A stretch of DNA of 64,000 nucleotides from Desulfovermiculus halophilus DSM 18834 (GCF_000620765.1 NZ_JIAK01000004.1:124001-188000); one strand, 5' to 3'. Numbered from the stretch's first letter, positions 1-8,637 are shown. Program-made: numbers and translations. The notes: generated from the letters alone by a model not told the origin.

Positions 1-302
1 TTATCGGGATCATGGCCGACAAGGCGGCCAAGCCCATTCTGCGCTCCATCCTCCCTCTTGCCGGCCAGGTCATCTTTACCCGGCCGGTGTACCCCCGGGC
101 CATGGACCCCTTTCAGCTCAGGGATCAGGCGGAACGGCTCCCATCCAGGAACACCGTGATCCCGTCCTTGCCCAAGGCCCTGGATACGGCCCGGGCCGCA
201 GCCGGCGACCAGGACCTGATCCTGGTCACCGGCTCCCTGTTCACTGTGGGGGAAGCTCTCAGCTACCTGGACCCGGCCGCCTGGGCCCCGGATCCGGCAT
301 AG
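1..302 (+). CDS. folC: FolC C-terminal fragment (folylpolyglutamate/dihydrofolate synthase), partial
   Basis: Only the last ~100 codons are in the window; the frame is open to the left edge. The visible segment reads IGIMADKAAKPILRS, then TRPVYPRAMDP, and ends in DQDLILVTGSLFTVGEAL. These are the usual C-terminal-domain signatures of Mur-ligase-family FolC: the GI-ADKD-like helix, and the -LVTGSLYLVGE- strand before the end. The enzyme adds glutamate to folates in the cytoplasm. The ATG at position 12 is internal, not the start. A folate role fits the nearby metF, but the two genes are 15 kb apart and not linked as an operon. Confidence 0.85.
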   Translation, partial: IGIMADKAAKPILRSILPLAGQVIFTRPVYPRAMDPFQLRDQAERLPSRNTVIPSLPKALDTARAAAGDQDLILVTGSLFTVGEALSYLDPAAWAPDPA

Positions 303-568
303 CCTCCGCCTGGTCCGGCCGCCTCGGCGTCTGCCGTTTTTTGTCCGCCAGGCCTTGACAGGGGCTCGTTTTTTGAGCATAAAGGTCAAACCATTATACA
401 TATTCCAAGATCAGTTAAACAATGTACAGCACTGGATCTACGGTCCCGCGCCTGTGCTCCTGACCCGCGTACCAAACACCAAGGCCGCAGGCATATGTGG
501 ACGGATCGGGACGAGACAGACAGCTGCAGAGCAGCCTGTGCCTGCCCCCTTTGGTATGAAAACCTAGT

Positions 569-895
569 ATTAGTTAATAGTTGGGATAATCCAAATCGAA
601 ATCGGGATCGGTATCGAAATCGAAAGGATATGTCATTTGGTGCAGCAGGAACCCTCAGTTTTTGGACCCCGATCCCGATCCCGATCCCGATAGCGATTAC
701 GAACCCGAAGAAAGAAAATCACAACAAACGGATGCGCTGGACGCTTATTCTTCGCGCCAGTGATCCTCAGGGTTATCAAGATCCGATTGGGGAGCCACTC
801 CCAGTCGGTATCGAAATCGTTTTGTAGGCTTCGTTAGCGAAAGCGTGCCTACGCCTTGGCAGGCATGCAGGGTAGTTTGCAGCCCATGCCTAACG
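569..895. repeat. Modular AATCG-rich repeat, full-length copy A1
   Basis: The 672-base gap 303-974 holds no convincing gene. From TTAGTTAATAG (570-580) onward it contains iterated ATCGGGATCG/GAAATCG hexamer-like units, then the near-inverse CCCGATCCCGAT near 668-690, so a long imperfect hairpin is possible. Its left part recurs at 22915-23095. Its right part (GATCCGATTGG to GCCTTGGCAGGCATG) recurs at 47197-47320. Such AATCG-rich blocks were seen only between genes here. Function unknown; mobility is an inference from the copy structure. Confidence 0.7.
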
Positions 896-974
896 GGCAA
901 CCGCGTTTCGCCCTGCACCCATGCCGCAGCAATGCAGCGTATCGTGCAAACCCTCAACCCCCTGGCCCCGGTGT

Positions 975-1706
975 ATGTTCAGAGCAGCCAAGCAGAACAA
1001 GATCTTCCAGGATGTGGTGGACCAGATCCAGGAAGCCATCCTCAGCGGAAAGCTCCAGCCCGGAGATGTCCTGCCCTCGGAGCGGGAGCTCAAGGAGCTG
1101 CTCCAGGTCAGCCGGGGCACCCTGCGGGAGGCCCTGCGCGTCTTGGAACAGAAGGGGCTGGTGCACATAAAGCTCGGGGTCGGGGGCGGAGCCGTGGTTC
1201 AAGACGTGTCCTACGAGCCGGTCAGCGAAAGCCTGGCCCTGCTCATCCGGCACCAGAAGGTGTCTCTGGCCCATTTGGCTGAGTTCAGGGCCGGAGTCGA
1301 AGGCGAAGCCGCGTCCAACGCCGCCCGGCGAATCAGCTCGGCCGAGACCGCACATCTCAAGCATCTCCTGGATCAGGCCGTTGCCTGCGCAGAACGGACC
1401 ACAGGCCGAACCCGCTCCTTTCTGCAGGCGGACAAGGCCATCCATCTGAACCTGGCCACTATCAGCAGCAATCCGATCTCCATCTTTGTGCACAAGTCAA
1501 TACATGAGAACATAGATCGCTACTACGAACAGTTCCTGGTCATGGACCCGGACGCCATTCAGGAGAACATCCAGGATCTGCGGGCCATTGTGCAGGCCGT
1601 CATCTCTGGAGACGCTGAACAGGCCAGAAGATTGGCCACCAGTCATGTGTACCGCTTCACGACATACATGCAGGGCGTTGTGGACCAGAATCCAAACCAA
1701 GGTTAG
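975..1706 (+). CDS. GntR/FadR-family transcriptional regulator
   Basis: This 243-residue protein has an N-terminal winged helix (about residues 8-78; PSERELKELLQVSRGTLREA is the classical GntR recognition helix region) followed by an all-helical FCD ligand domain (about 95-235, with the AEFR and DKAIHLNLA helices). FCD-type regulators bind carboxylic or amino-acid-derived effectors and often control the neighbouring catabolic operon. The gene stops one codon before the proline dehydrogenase gene, so it probably senses proline or a product and controls put genes (inference). An upstream in-frame ATG at 921 would add 18 residues of low-quality sequence; 975 starts right before the conserved domain and is preferred. 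Confidence 0.85.
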   Translation: MFRAAKQNKIFQDVVDQIQEAILSGKLQPGDVLPSERELKELLQVSRGTLREALRVLEQKGLVHIKLGVGGGAVVQDVSYEPVSESLALLIRHQKVSLAHLAEFRAGVEGEAASNAARRISSAETAHLKHLLDQAVACAERTTGRTRSFLQADKAIHLNLATISSNPISIFVHKSIHENIDRYYEQFLVMDPDAIQENIQDLRAIVQAVISGDAEQARRLATSHVYRFTTYMQGVVDQNPNQG

Positions 1707-1715
1707 GTGAGCATC

Positions 1716-2627
1716 ATGTCCTTATTCAACCATGCCGTATCCAAGACCATCATGTTCGTTCCCGGACCGATTGTGGGCATCTTTGCCAAAAAGTACATCG
1801 CCGGCGACACCCTGGACGACGCGGTCCAGGTCACCCGTAAGCTCAACGCCCAGGGCATCCGGACCACCATCGACGTGCTCGGCGAGTTCATATCCACCAA
1901 GGGTGAAGCCTCCTGGTTCAAGAACCAGGCCCTGGAGGTTCTAAAGACCATTCACAGAACCGGCATAGATGCCAACCTGTCCATCAAGCCCACCCAAATG
2001 GGCCTGAACCTGGATCAGGACTTCGCCTACGCCAACATCGAAGAAATCGTGTCCTATGCCAAAAGCATCCAGAGCTTCGTGCGCATCGATATGGAAGATA
2101 TCTCCTGCACAACCCAGACCATCAACTTCTACAGCCGGCTGCGGCAGGCATATGCCCCGCATGTGGGAACGGTGCTCCAGTCCTATCTGCGCCGGACGGT
2201 CCGGGACATTGACGATCTCAGTTCAGGTCCGATGAATATCCGTCTGTGCAAGGGGATCTACAATGAGCCCCGGGAGCATGCGTTCAAGCACCCGGAGGTG
2301 GTCAGACGCAATTATGTCCTTGCCCTGGAGCGCCTCTTTGAACACAGGGCCTATGTAGGGATTGCCACCCACGACCCGGTCCTGATCTTTGAGGCTATGC
2401 GCCTGATCGACAAGCACAACCTCAAGCCCGGGGACTACGAGTTCCAGATGCTGCTCGGGGTCGACGAAAAGCTGCGGGAGATCATCACCTCCCAGGGCCA
2501 CAACCTGCGGATCTACGTCCCATTCGGCTCCTCCTGGCTGCCCTATGCCAAACGCAGGCTGAAGGAGAATCCGGATATAGCCAGGCACGCCCTGATGCAG
2601 ATGCTGGGCATGAAGTCCACTGCATAA
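1716..2627 (+). CDS. Proline dehydrogenase (monofunctional, FAD)
   Basis: Oxidises L-proline to pyrroline-5-carboxylate, passing electrons via FAD to the quinone pool. The 303-residue TIM-barrel protein shows ProDH hallmarks: FVRIDMED, VLQSYLRRT, the RLCKGIYNEP loop, YVGIATHDP, and FEFQMLLGV-like YEFQMLLGVDEKL. Length is right for the one-domain bacterial form rather than PutA. Two starts are possible: a GTG at 1707 abutting the regulator stop, or ATG 1716. AGGTGAG at 1705-1711 places a good SD before ATG 1716, so 1716 is chosen. A small symporter subunit and PutP follow, giving an uptake-plus-oxidation cluster. The enzyme for the next step (P5C dehydrogenase) is not in the window; proC at 7.4 kb runs the opposite direction. 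Confidence 0.93.
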   Translation: MSLFNHAVSKTIMFVPGPIVGIFAKKYIAGDTLDDAVQVTRKLNAQGIRTTIDVLGEFISTKGEASWFKNQALEVLKTIHRTGIDANLSIKPTQMGLNLDQDFAYANIEEIVSYAKSIQSFVRIDMEDISCTTQTINFYSRLRQAYAPHVGTVLQSYLRRTVRDIDDLSSGPMNIRLCKGIYNEPREHAFKHPEVVRRNYVLALERLFEHRAYVGIATHDPVLIFEAMRLIDKHNLKPGDYEFQMLLGVDEKLREIITSQGHNLRIYVPFGSSWLPYAKRRLKENPDIARHALMQMLGMKSTA

Positions 2628-2642
2628 TTCCACCCAGGCCGA

Positions 2643-2668
2643 TGTGCCCGGCTCATCAGCCGGGCACA
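2643..2668 (+). other. Intercistronic hairpin in the put cluster
   Basis: A perfect 11-bp stem (TGTGCCCGGCT / AGCCGGGCACA) with a 4-nt loop lies between proline dehydrogenase and the small symporter gene. No T-run follows, so it is unlikely to be a full intrinsic terminator. It may set differential mRNA stability between the enzyme and transporter messages (inference). Confidence 0.5.
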
Positions 2669-2709
2669 CCCAACATAAACCTCAGGACAGTGCGAAGGAG
2701 GTTCGTGCG

Positions 2710-2823
2710 ATGGAAGATGCAACTCTTAGTGCGGCAACCTGGTTCTGGCTCATGGTGCCCATGCCCCTGGTCGTGGTCTTGTCCTTGGTCAACCTGCTGA
2801 TCAAAAAAGGGAGGGATGAGTAA
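2710..2823 (+). CDS. Small symporter accessory subunit (37 aa)
   Basis: A 37-codon ORF preceded by a strong AAGGAGG (2695-2701) with 8-nt spacing to ATG 2710. It encodes an acidic N-terminus (MEDATLSAA), one membrane span (WFWLMVPMPLVVVLSLVNLL) and a positive tail (IKKGRDE). It ends two bases before putP. Tiny one-span partners coded immediately upstream of SSS- or NSS-type sodium symporters are known in bacteria; this one matches that pattern in size, topology and position. Its role as a PutP assembly or activity partner is inferred from context. Confidence 0.75.
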   Translation: MEDATLSAATWFWLMVPMPLVVVLSLVNLLIKKGRDE

Positions 2824-2825
2824 TT

Positions 2826-4277
2826 ATGGATGCACCGACCTTTACCGCCTTTATTGTCTATCTCGCGGTGTTGATGAGCATAGGAATCTTTTTCTATCTG
2901 CGGACCAGAAACCTTTCAGACTATATCCTGGGAGGCCGGGGGCTCAATCCTTGGGTGGCGGCCCTGAGCGCCGGGGCTTCGGACATGAGCGGGTGGCTTC
3001 TGCTGGGTCTGCCCGGAGCAATGTACGCCGGGGGAATGAACAATATCTGGATCGCCATAGGCCTGTCCATCGGCGCCTTTTTGAACTGGCAGTTCGTGGC
3101 CAAGCGGCTCCGGCAGTATACGGAAGTGGCCAACGACTCCATTACCCTCCCGGACTACCTGGAAAATCGGTTCAACGACACCTCCCGGGTCCTGCGGGTT
3201 ATCTCCGCCGTGGTCATTCTCGTCTTCTTCACCATTTATGTTTCTTCCGGCCTGGTCGGCGGGGCTATTCTGTTTGAAAGCACCTTTGGTCTGGATTATC
3301 AGGTGGCCCTGTGGGTCGGATCGCTGATAATCGTCTCCTACACCTTTCTGGGCGGCTTCATGGCTGTGAGCTGGACGGATTTTATCCAGGGGACCCTCAT
3401 GTTTCTGGCCCTGTTGATTGTGCCCATGATCGTCATTCACAACATGGGCAGCTGGGGAGATGTCGTGGCCAAGGCCGGAAAAATCGACCCTGAATACCTG
3501 GATGCCTTCTCCGGGATGACCCTGTTGTCCATCATATCCCTCATGGCCTGGGGGCTGGGCTATTTCGGGCAGCCGCACATCCTGGCCAGATTCATGGCCA
3601 TCCGCTATGCCAAGGATACGCCCAAGGCCCAGATGGTGGGCATGACCTGGATGGTTTTCGGGCTCTTCGGGGCCATCTTCACCGGCTTCGCCGGCATCGC
3701 CTACTTTGCCAACTCCCCCCTGGACAACTCGGAAACAGTCTTTATCTCCCTGGTCCAGCTCCTGTTCAATCCCTGGATCGGCGGAATACTCCTGGCCGCC
3801 ATCCTCTCGGCCATCATGAGCACGGTCGACTCCCAGCTCTTGGTCTGCTCCAGCGCCATTGCCGAGGACTTCTACAAACAGATCCTGCGCAAAGAGGCCA
3901 AGCGCCAGGAGCTGGTCTGGATCGGCAGATTTTCAGTCATCATTCTGGCCTTGATAGCCACTTCCCTGGCAGCCAACCCGGAGAGCAAGGTCCTGGATCT
4001 TGTGGCCTACGCCTGGGGCGGCTTTGGAGCCTCCTTCGGCCCCATTGTCCTTTTATCCCTGTTCTGGAGGCGCTTGACCCGAAACGGGGCCCTGGCCGGA
4101 ATCGTCCTCGGGGCTGTCACGGTCATCGTCTGGAAGAACCTGTCCGGCGGCTTCTTCGATCTCTACGAGATACTGCCCGGATTCATCCTCTGCGCCCTGG
4201 CCGCAATCGTGACCAGCCTGGTGGACAAAAAGCCCTCGACTGAAATCCAGGCCCAGTTCGACTCCATCGGGAAATAA
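2826..4277 (+). CDS. putP: Sodium/proline symporter
   Basis: A 483-residue SSS-family transporter with about 13 membrane spans. Visible family motifs include the TM1 unwound region (YLAVLMSIGIFFYLRTRNLSDYILGGR), the SAGASDMSGWLLLGLPGA signature, and GGF-AVSWTDF-QG. WGLGYFGQPHILARFMA is close to E. coli PutP, and the Na+ site region AILSAIMSTVDSQLL is present. The GASDMSGWLL and GQPH-RFMA motifs favour proline over other SSS substrates. The gene overlaps the RBS context of the small subunit (2-nt gap), so the two are probably translated together. An intrinsic terminator follows at 4284-4332. Confidence 0.93.
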   Translation: MDAPTFTAFIVYLAVLMSIGIFFYLRTRNLSDYILGGRGLNPWVAALSAGASDMSGWLLLGLPGAMYAGGMNNIWIAIGLSIGAFLNWQFVAKRLRQYTEVANDSITLPDYLENRFNDTSRVLRVISAVVILVFFTIYVSSGLVGGAILFESTFGLDYQVALWVGSLIIVSYTFLGGFMAVSWTDFIQGTLMFLALLIVPMIVIHNMGSWGDVVAKAGKIDPEYLDAFSGMTLLSIISLMAWGLGYFGQPHILARFMAIRYAKDTPKAQMVGMTWMVFGLFGAIFTGFAGIAYFANSPLDNSETVFISLVQLLFNPWIGGILLAAILSAIMSTVDSQLLVCSSAIAEDFYKQILRKEAKRQELVWIGRFSVIILALIATSLAANPESKVLDLVAYAWGGFGASFGPIVLLSLFWRRLTRNGALAGIVLGAVTVIVWKNLSGGFFDLYEILPGFILCALAAIVTSLVDKKPSTEIQAQFDSIGK

Positions 4278-4283
4278 ACACCG

Positions 4284-4332
4284 GCAGGCCCGGGACTCTC
4301 CCCCGGTCCCGGGCCTGCTCTTCCCTTTTTTT
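4284..4332 (+). terminator. Rho-independent terminator after putP
   Basis: A 13-bp GC-rich stem (GCAGGCCCGGGAC / GTCCCGGGCCTGC) with a 9-nt loop is followed by TTCCC and a T-tract (4325-4332), directly downstream of the putP stop. Confidence 0.85.
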
Positions 4333-4423
4333 GATCAATGCATTCCCTCCCTGCCCAAAATATGCTAGTGCTCTACAAAGTCCCTTTTCCCTTCAAGCAC
4401 AGCATACTCCAAGGAGCACTGGC

Positions 4424-5305
4424 ATGAATGGGCCATTTGACCATGATGCGAATGCCGTGGATCCATCCCTGGCTGACCGGATCGCCTCTCTGGCGGCCTC
4501 AGTCCACATTCCGGGAACCAGGGACAGGGTCCCCACCCTGGACCACAGTCAGATCCTGGCCCTGCACCGGCAATCCGGACACTCCGTATCCTGCATCCAT
4601 CGCACCGCCCTTACCCGGGGCGTCCTCCCCTTATGCTACCTGCGCAACTGCCCGGCCCTGTCCCTTGATGAACAGCTGCGGCTGGCAATGAGCACAGTGG
4701 CCGTTGTCGGCGCGGGCGGGCTGGGTGGACAGGTTCTGGTTACCCTGGCCCGGGTGGGCATCGGCCGGCTGATTGTCATCGATCCCGGACGGTTTGAGGA
4801 AAGCAATCTCAATCGGCAGGCCCTGTGCACTCACTCCAGCCTGGGCAGGACCAAGGCTCAGACCGCGCAAAACGTGCTGTACGAAATCAATCCCGGGGTG
4901 GAGGTCTCTGTTCATCCCCTGCGCCTGAACCCGGCGAACTGCACCCAGCTCATCACCCCGGCGGATATTGCTGTCGACGCCCTGGACAGCATCGAGGACC
5001 GCTTTGTGCTCCAAAAAGGGTGCAGGACAACCGGGATCCCCTTGGTCCATGCGGCCATTGACGGATTTTTCGGGCAGCTGATGACTATCTTTCCCCAGGA
5101 CGAGGGCCTGGCCGGCATTTACGGCCCAAAACCTTCGTCACCCTCTGCATCCCTGGGCAATCCGGCCATGACCGCGGCTTCCCTGGCCACGCTGCAGGCC
5201 ATGGAGGTCTTGAAGATCATCCTCGGCCGGGGACAGCTGATGCGGCACACAATGCTGACCCTGGAGCTGGAAAAGGGGCTCTTGGAACAGCTGAGCTTTT
5301 CCTGA
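4424..5305 (+). CDS. ThiF/MoeB/HesA-family E1-like adenylyltransferase
   Basis: A 293-residue protein with the E1 superfamily Rossmann core. GAGGLGG (residues 96-102) binds ATP, ESNLNRQ (126-132) supplies the adenylation Arg and Asn, K144 follows the GRTKA motif, and a DALDSIEDR segment completes the site. Such enzymes adenylate the C-terminal Gly of ThiS/MoaD-like carriers. The zinc-binding CxxC pairs of MoeB and ThiF are not visible, so the cognate carrier is unclear; ThiF, MoeB or HesA-like roles remain open. ATG 4424 is chosen because AAGGAG (4411-4416) precedes it with 7-nt spacing; the frame extends upstream without an RBS. It stands alone between a terminator and a convergent gene. Confidence 0.8.
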   Translation: MNGPFDHDANAVDPSLADRIASLAASVHIPGTRDRVPTLDHSQILALHRQSGHSVSCIHRTALTRGVLPLCYLRNCPALSLDEQLRLAMSTVAVVGAGGLGGQVLVTLARVGIGRLIVIDPGRFEESNLNRQALCTHSSLGRTKAQTAQNVLYEINPGVEVSVHPLRLNPANCTQLITPADIAVDALDSIEDRFVLQKGCRTTGIPLVHAAIDGFFGQLMTIFPQDEGLAGIYGPKPSSPSASLGNPAMTAASLATLQAMEVLKIILGRGQLMRHTMLTLELEKGLLEQLSFS

Positions 5306-5378
5306 CCCCCACTGGCCTGGTCTCTGGGGTGAAAGGGCGGTCCAAGCTCGGGACGCGGGATGTCTTCCTGCGTCCCGC

Positions 5379-6296
5379 TTAGAACTGAATATGTCTGGAA
5401 TGAAAGGTGAAGATGTAGTCCCGCAGGGCCTGGGGCCAGGGCCTGGCCTTGATCCTGCCCAGGGCCAGGCTGGGCTTGGGGTCCAGAACGGAAAAAATGG
5501 GCCGTGCATGCTGGGAAAGCTGGGGACCGGAGGTTACAGCCTGAATCGTGCAGTTCAGTCCGCAGGTATTCAGGACTTCAGCCGCCAGCTCGCACCAGCT
5601 GGCCTGTCCATTGTTGCACACGTGCTGCACGCCGGTCACCCCGTTGCCTATCAGCCGCAGTACATACAGGGCCAAATCCAGGCTGTAGGTCGGTGAGCCG
5701 ACCTGGTCGTGGGGGACCTGCAAACAGCTGCACTGCTGTCCCTGGTCCAGGACCCAGTCCACAAAGTTCGGGCCGAATGGTCCAAACAGCCATGACGAGC
5801 GAACAATCAGCAGGTTGTCCAGACCGCAGTGCAGCAGGGCCCGCTCTCCGGCCGCAAAGCTCTGTCCGCATGCGGAGACCGGATTCGGGGTGTCCTCCGC
5901 CCTGTACGGGGTCTGCCGCCTGCCGTCGAAGACGCAGTCGGAACTGAAAGAGACCAGCCCGGCTCCCAGCTTGTGCACTGCCCTGGCCAGGGCGCAAGGC
6001 AGCTCCTTGTTCCAGAACAGGGCTGTGGACGGCTCCAGCTCAGCCTTTTGCGTATCTGTGCATCCCAAGGTATTGATCACCAGGTCCGGTTCCAGCCGGT
6101 CCAGCTCCCTGCACCAGGCCTCTACGCTCCGGCCTGGATGCTCTCCCTGCTCCTGAAGCACTTCACAGCCGGAGGCCCGCAGGCAATGGACCAGGGCCGG
6201 ACCGAGCATGCCCTGCTCCTGTCCCAGGACCAGGATCCGGCCCGGCAGATCAGCTGCTTGGGCTTGCCCCTGGATATGTAGATCCGTGTCTTTCAT
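5379..6296 (-). CDS. RfbD-like sugar-nucleotide reductase homologue lacking the YxxxK dyad
   Basis: This 305-residue extended-SDR protein resembles dTDP-4-dehydrorhamnose reductase: a degenerate nucleotide loop GQEQGMLG (25-32), NTLGCTDTQKAE (the N-A-AYT-V-D-AE region), and SSDCVFDG (118-125; S(S/T)D-VFDG). At the catalytic site, where RfbD has YGxSKxxGE, this protein reads CGQSFAAGE (143-151). The Tyr is Cys and the Lys is Phe. It may therefore be non-catalytic, like the MAT2B-type regulatory members of the family (inference). Start 6296 follows CCGGAG; a longer frame to 6371 has no RBS. No other rhamnose genes are nearby. Confidence 0.75.
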   Translation of the reverse strand: MKDTDLHIQGQAQAADLPGRILVLGQEQGMLGPALVHCLRASGCEVLQEQGEHPGRSVEAWCRELDRLEPDLVINTLGCTDTQKAELEPSTALFWNKELPCALARAVHKLGAGLVSFSSDCVFDGRRQTPYRAEDTPNPVSACGQSFAAGERALLHCGLDNLLIVRSSWLFGPFGPNFVDWVLDQGQQCSCLQVPHDQVGSPTYSLDLALYVLRLIGNGVTGVQHVCNNGQASWCELAAEVLNTCGLNCTIQAVTSGPQLSQHARPIFSVLDPKPSLALGRIKARPWPQALRDYIFTFHSRHIQF

Positions 6297-6419
6297 TGGC
6301 CGCTCCGGGATAACGGCAGCACCATTGAGGCCGGACAGCCGCCGGCCGTAAACGTTCAGCCCCAGTGCCAAATCTTAAGGGCCCCGCAACTTCTGTGGTT
6401 GTGCTCCCTCTTTCGGGAC

Positions 6420-6448
6420 TTGTCAACACACCCAATCTGAGATAGGGT
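6420..6448 (+). promoter_or_regulatory. Candidate promoter of tRNA-Val
   Basis: TTGTCA (6420-6425), a 17-nt spacer, and TAGGGT (6443-6448), ending 11 nt before the mature tRNA 5' end. Spacing is ideal for sigma70; the boxes are moderate. Confidence 0.55.
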
Positions 6449-6459
6449 ACTTTTTGTTC

Positions 6460-6535
<76 letters not shown>

Positions 6536-6543
6536 CTGAATGC

Positions 6544-6576
6544 AAAATCCCTGTTCACTGAACAGGGATTTTTTTC
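6544..6576 (+). terminator. Intrinsic terminator of tRNA-Val
   Basis: The stem AATCCCTGTTC/GAACAGGGATT is followed by seven T. The T-tract plus C (6569-6576, TTTTTTTC) is repeated on the far side of the adjacent MITE, so the element inserted into this terminator tract. Confidence 0.85.
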
Positions 6577-6859
6577 GGCTCTTCGACACAAAAAGTGGAA
6601 TTGCATATATAAGAGTTTGCCGTCTCTTCTGTGTGCCGTAAGCGGCAGGCCCTCACATTTTCTTGGTCCCGCCAAAAGGGGGAAACCAGGCACTCACATG
6701 CATGATATGCTCAGTCCATCTGAAGGCAATGTCCATCATGGGAGTGCCTGGAGGGGGCAGGGATCCCCCCTTTGGCGGGGCTTAGAAAATACCGGGCCGA
6801 AAGTGGGCACACAGAAGAGATGGCAAACTCCAAAAATCCACAGGCTACGTCGAAGAACC
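6577..6859. mobile_element. MITE-like element, copy B1
   Basis: A 283-bp element with ends GGCTCTTCGAC and GTCGAAGAACC, flanked by the 8-bp duplication TTTTTTTC (6569-6576 and 6860-6867). Nested inverted repeats run inward: GAGTTTGCCGTCTCTTCTG against CAGAAGAGATGGCAAACTC, then CCCGCCAAAAGGGGG against CCCCCTTTGGCGGGG. The innermost arm (AGGCACTC / GAGTGCCT) differs in sequence from B2 and B3 but still pairs. It has no credible ORF. The gap 6536-6931 holds only the terminator and this element. Confidence 0.85.
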
Positions 6860-6931
6860 TTTTTTTCTATGCCCTCTCTCAAGACTCTGGAACCTGCAGC
6901 CCCTATCAATCCTTGACCATCCTGAACCGCC

Positions 6932-7399
6932 ATGCAGCTCGTTCTTTTTCAGCCCGAAATCCCTCCAAACACAGGAAACATTGCCCGTCTGTGCGCCGCA
7001 ACCCGTACCCCCCTGCACCTCATCGAGCCCTTGGGTTTCAGCCTGGAGGACAGATACCTCAAGCGGGCGGGACTGGACTACTGGCCGCATGTTGACGTCC
7101 ATGTCTGGCCCGAGTGGGATACATTCCTGGCCTCCCTTTCCGCCGCAGACCACGTGCTCCTGACCAGTGCCCGGAAAGGCCGCTCCCTGTTCTCCTGCAC
7201 CTTGACCGGCCGGGAGGTCCTGGTCTTCGGTCCGGAGACCACTGGGCTGCCTGGGTGGCTCTCCCAGCGCCACCCGCACCATGTCCGCATCCCCATCTGG
7301 GGCCGGGTCCGGAGCCTGAATCTGGCCAACGCGGCTGCGGTCTGCCTCTACGAGGGCTACCGACAGATCGGTTTTCCCGTCCCGGAAACAGGCCTTTAG
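6932..7399 (+). CDS. trmL: tRNA (cytidine(34)-2'-O)-methyltransferase
   Basis: A 155-residue SPOUT methyltransferase that 2'-O-methylates the wobble base of tRNA-Leu isoacceptors using AdoMet. Family features are clear: the N-terminal LFQPEIPPNTGNIARLCAAT, FGPETTGLP in the trefoil-knot loop, and the C-terminal RSLNLANAAAVCLYEGYRQ that forms the knot and cofactor pocket. Length equals that of E. coli TrmL. It is convergent with proC and the stop codons lie two bases apart, leaving no room for a separate terminator. Confidence 0.93.
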   Translation: MQLVLFQPEIPPNTGNIARLCAATRTPLHLIEPLGFSLEDRYLKRAGLDYWPHVDVHVWPEWDTFLASLSAADHVLLTSARKGRSLFSCTLTGREVLVFGPETTGLPGWLSQRHPHHVRIPIWGRVRSLNLANAAAVCLYEGYRQIGFPVPETGL

Positions 7400-7400
7400 C

Positions 7401-8195
7401 CTATCCCAGCTCCTCACTGCGCCGGCAGGCGGCCAGGGCGGCATCGATGAAGGCGCTGCGGGCAGCCCTGCGTTCCAGCTCCCGCATCCCGGCACTCGCG
7501 GTTCCGGCCGGGGAAGTGACCATCTCCCGCAGCTCTGTTGCCGACAGGCTGCTCTCTCTGGACATCTTCACCGATCCGTCCAGCAGGGCCTGGATCATCT
7601 CCTTGCTCTGACTGCGGTGAAACCCCAGGGCCACGCCAGCCTCGATCAGACTGTCCATAAAGTAGTAGACATAGGCCGGTCCGGTGGCCACCAGGGCGGT
7701 AAAGGCGTCAAAGTAGTCTTCGGCCAGTATTTGCACCTGCCCCAGACTGAGAAAGAGCCGCTGGATGAGCTCTTTCTGGTCTGAGGAGAGCTTTTTGTCG
7801 TCATAGCACAGGGCAAAGACTCCGGCTCCTACCATGGCCGGAGTATTGGGCATGACCCGGACCACAGGGCAGGTGTGCCCGCTCCAACCGGCCAGGGTTT
7901 CCCGTCTGATCCCTGCGGCAATGGAGATCAGGCATTGGTTCTTCTGCAGATCTGGAGCGATGGAGGTCAGCAGCTTCTGCATCTGCTGGGGCTTGACCCC
8001 CAGAAGGATGTAGTCGCTGGCCGCCACGACCTCCTGAGCCGAGTCCTTGATTTCCAGCCCGGTCTCCTGGGATATCGCGTGCAGCTGATCCTGATTGATA
8101 TCATATCCGCACAGGGCCAGGGTCTCGTCCTTGCACCAGCCGTTGAGCAAGGCCCCGCCCATATTGCCGATGCCGATCAGCCCGACTCGAGTCAT
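7401..8195 (-). CDS. proC: Pyrroline-5-carboxylate reductase
   Basis: Reduces P5C to proline with NAD(P)H, the last step of proline synthesis. The 264-residue protein has the Rossmann [12 protein letters not shown] loop (residues 7-18), [25 protein letters not shown] and the C-terminal helical signature [19 protein letters not shown]...[11 protein letters not shown]. Its ATG overlaps the ndk stop (ATGA, 8192-8195), so it is translationally coupled to ndk. Biosynthetic proC and catabolic ProDH in one window means the cell both makes and degrades proline, typical where proline is also an osmolyte. Confidence 0.95.
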   Translation of the reverse strand: MTRVGLIGIGNMGGALLNGWCKDETLALCGYDINQDQLHAISQETGLEIKDSAQEVVAASDYILLGVKPQQMQKLLTSIAPDLQKNQCLISIAAGIRRETLAGWSGHTCPVVRVMPNTPAMVGAGVFALCYDDKKLSSDQKELIQRLFLSLGQVQILAEDYFDAFTALVATGPAYVYYFMDSLIEAGVALGFHRSQSKEMIQALLDGSVKMSRESSLSATELREMVTSPAGTASAGMRELERRAARSAFIDAALAACRRSEELG

Positions 8196-8614
8196 GAGAT
8201 CATCACCTCCAGCTGACTGAAAAAATAGGATATCTCCTGCTCTGCCGTCTCGGGGGCATCTGAACCGTGCACCGAGTTCTTCTCAATATCCCGGGCGAAG
8301 CGCTTGCGGATTGTGCCCTCGGCGGCTTCCTCCGGATTTGTGGCCCCCATCACCTCCCGATAGCGGGCAATGGCGTTTTCCCCCTCCAAAACTGCGACCA
8401 CCACCGGCCCGGAGCTCATATAGTCGGTCAGGCTGTCGAAAAAGGGCCTGTCCTTATGCACGGCATAGAATCCCTGGGCCTGCTTCTTGCTCATGTGCAC
8501 CATCTTCATGGCCTTGACCTGCAAGCCGCCGGCTTCAATCTGGGACAGGATCTCGCCGATCAGATTCCGTTCCACTGCATCCGGCTTGATAATGGACAGT
8601 GTCTTCTCCACCAT
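8192..8614 (-). CDS. ndk: Nucleoside diphosphate kinase
   Basis: A 140-residue NDK that transfers the gamma phosphate of ATP to NDPs through a phosphohistidine. It contains [13 protein letters not shown], the Kpn loop region, [12 protein letters not shown], and the active-site [18 protein letters not shown] 8614 follows AAGGAG with good spacing; an upstream in-frame start at 8641 would overlap the previous gene and lacks an SD. It forms an operon-like row with the deacetylase-like gene upstream and proC downstream. Confidence 0.95.
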   Translation of the reverse strand: MVEKTLSIIKPDAVERNLIGEILSQIEAGGLQVKAMKMVHMSKKQAQGFYAVHKDRPFFDSLTDYMSSGPVVVAVLEGENAIARYREVMGATNPEEAAEGTIRKRFARDIEKNSVHGSDAPETAEQEISYFFSQLEVMIS

Positions 8615-8637
8615 GCATCGCTCCTTCGCGTCTTGCG

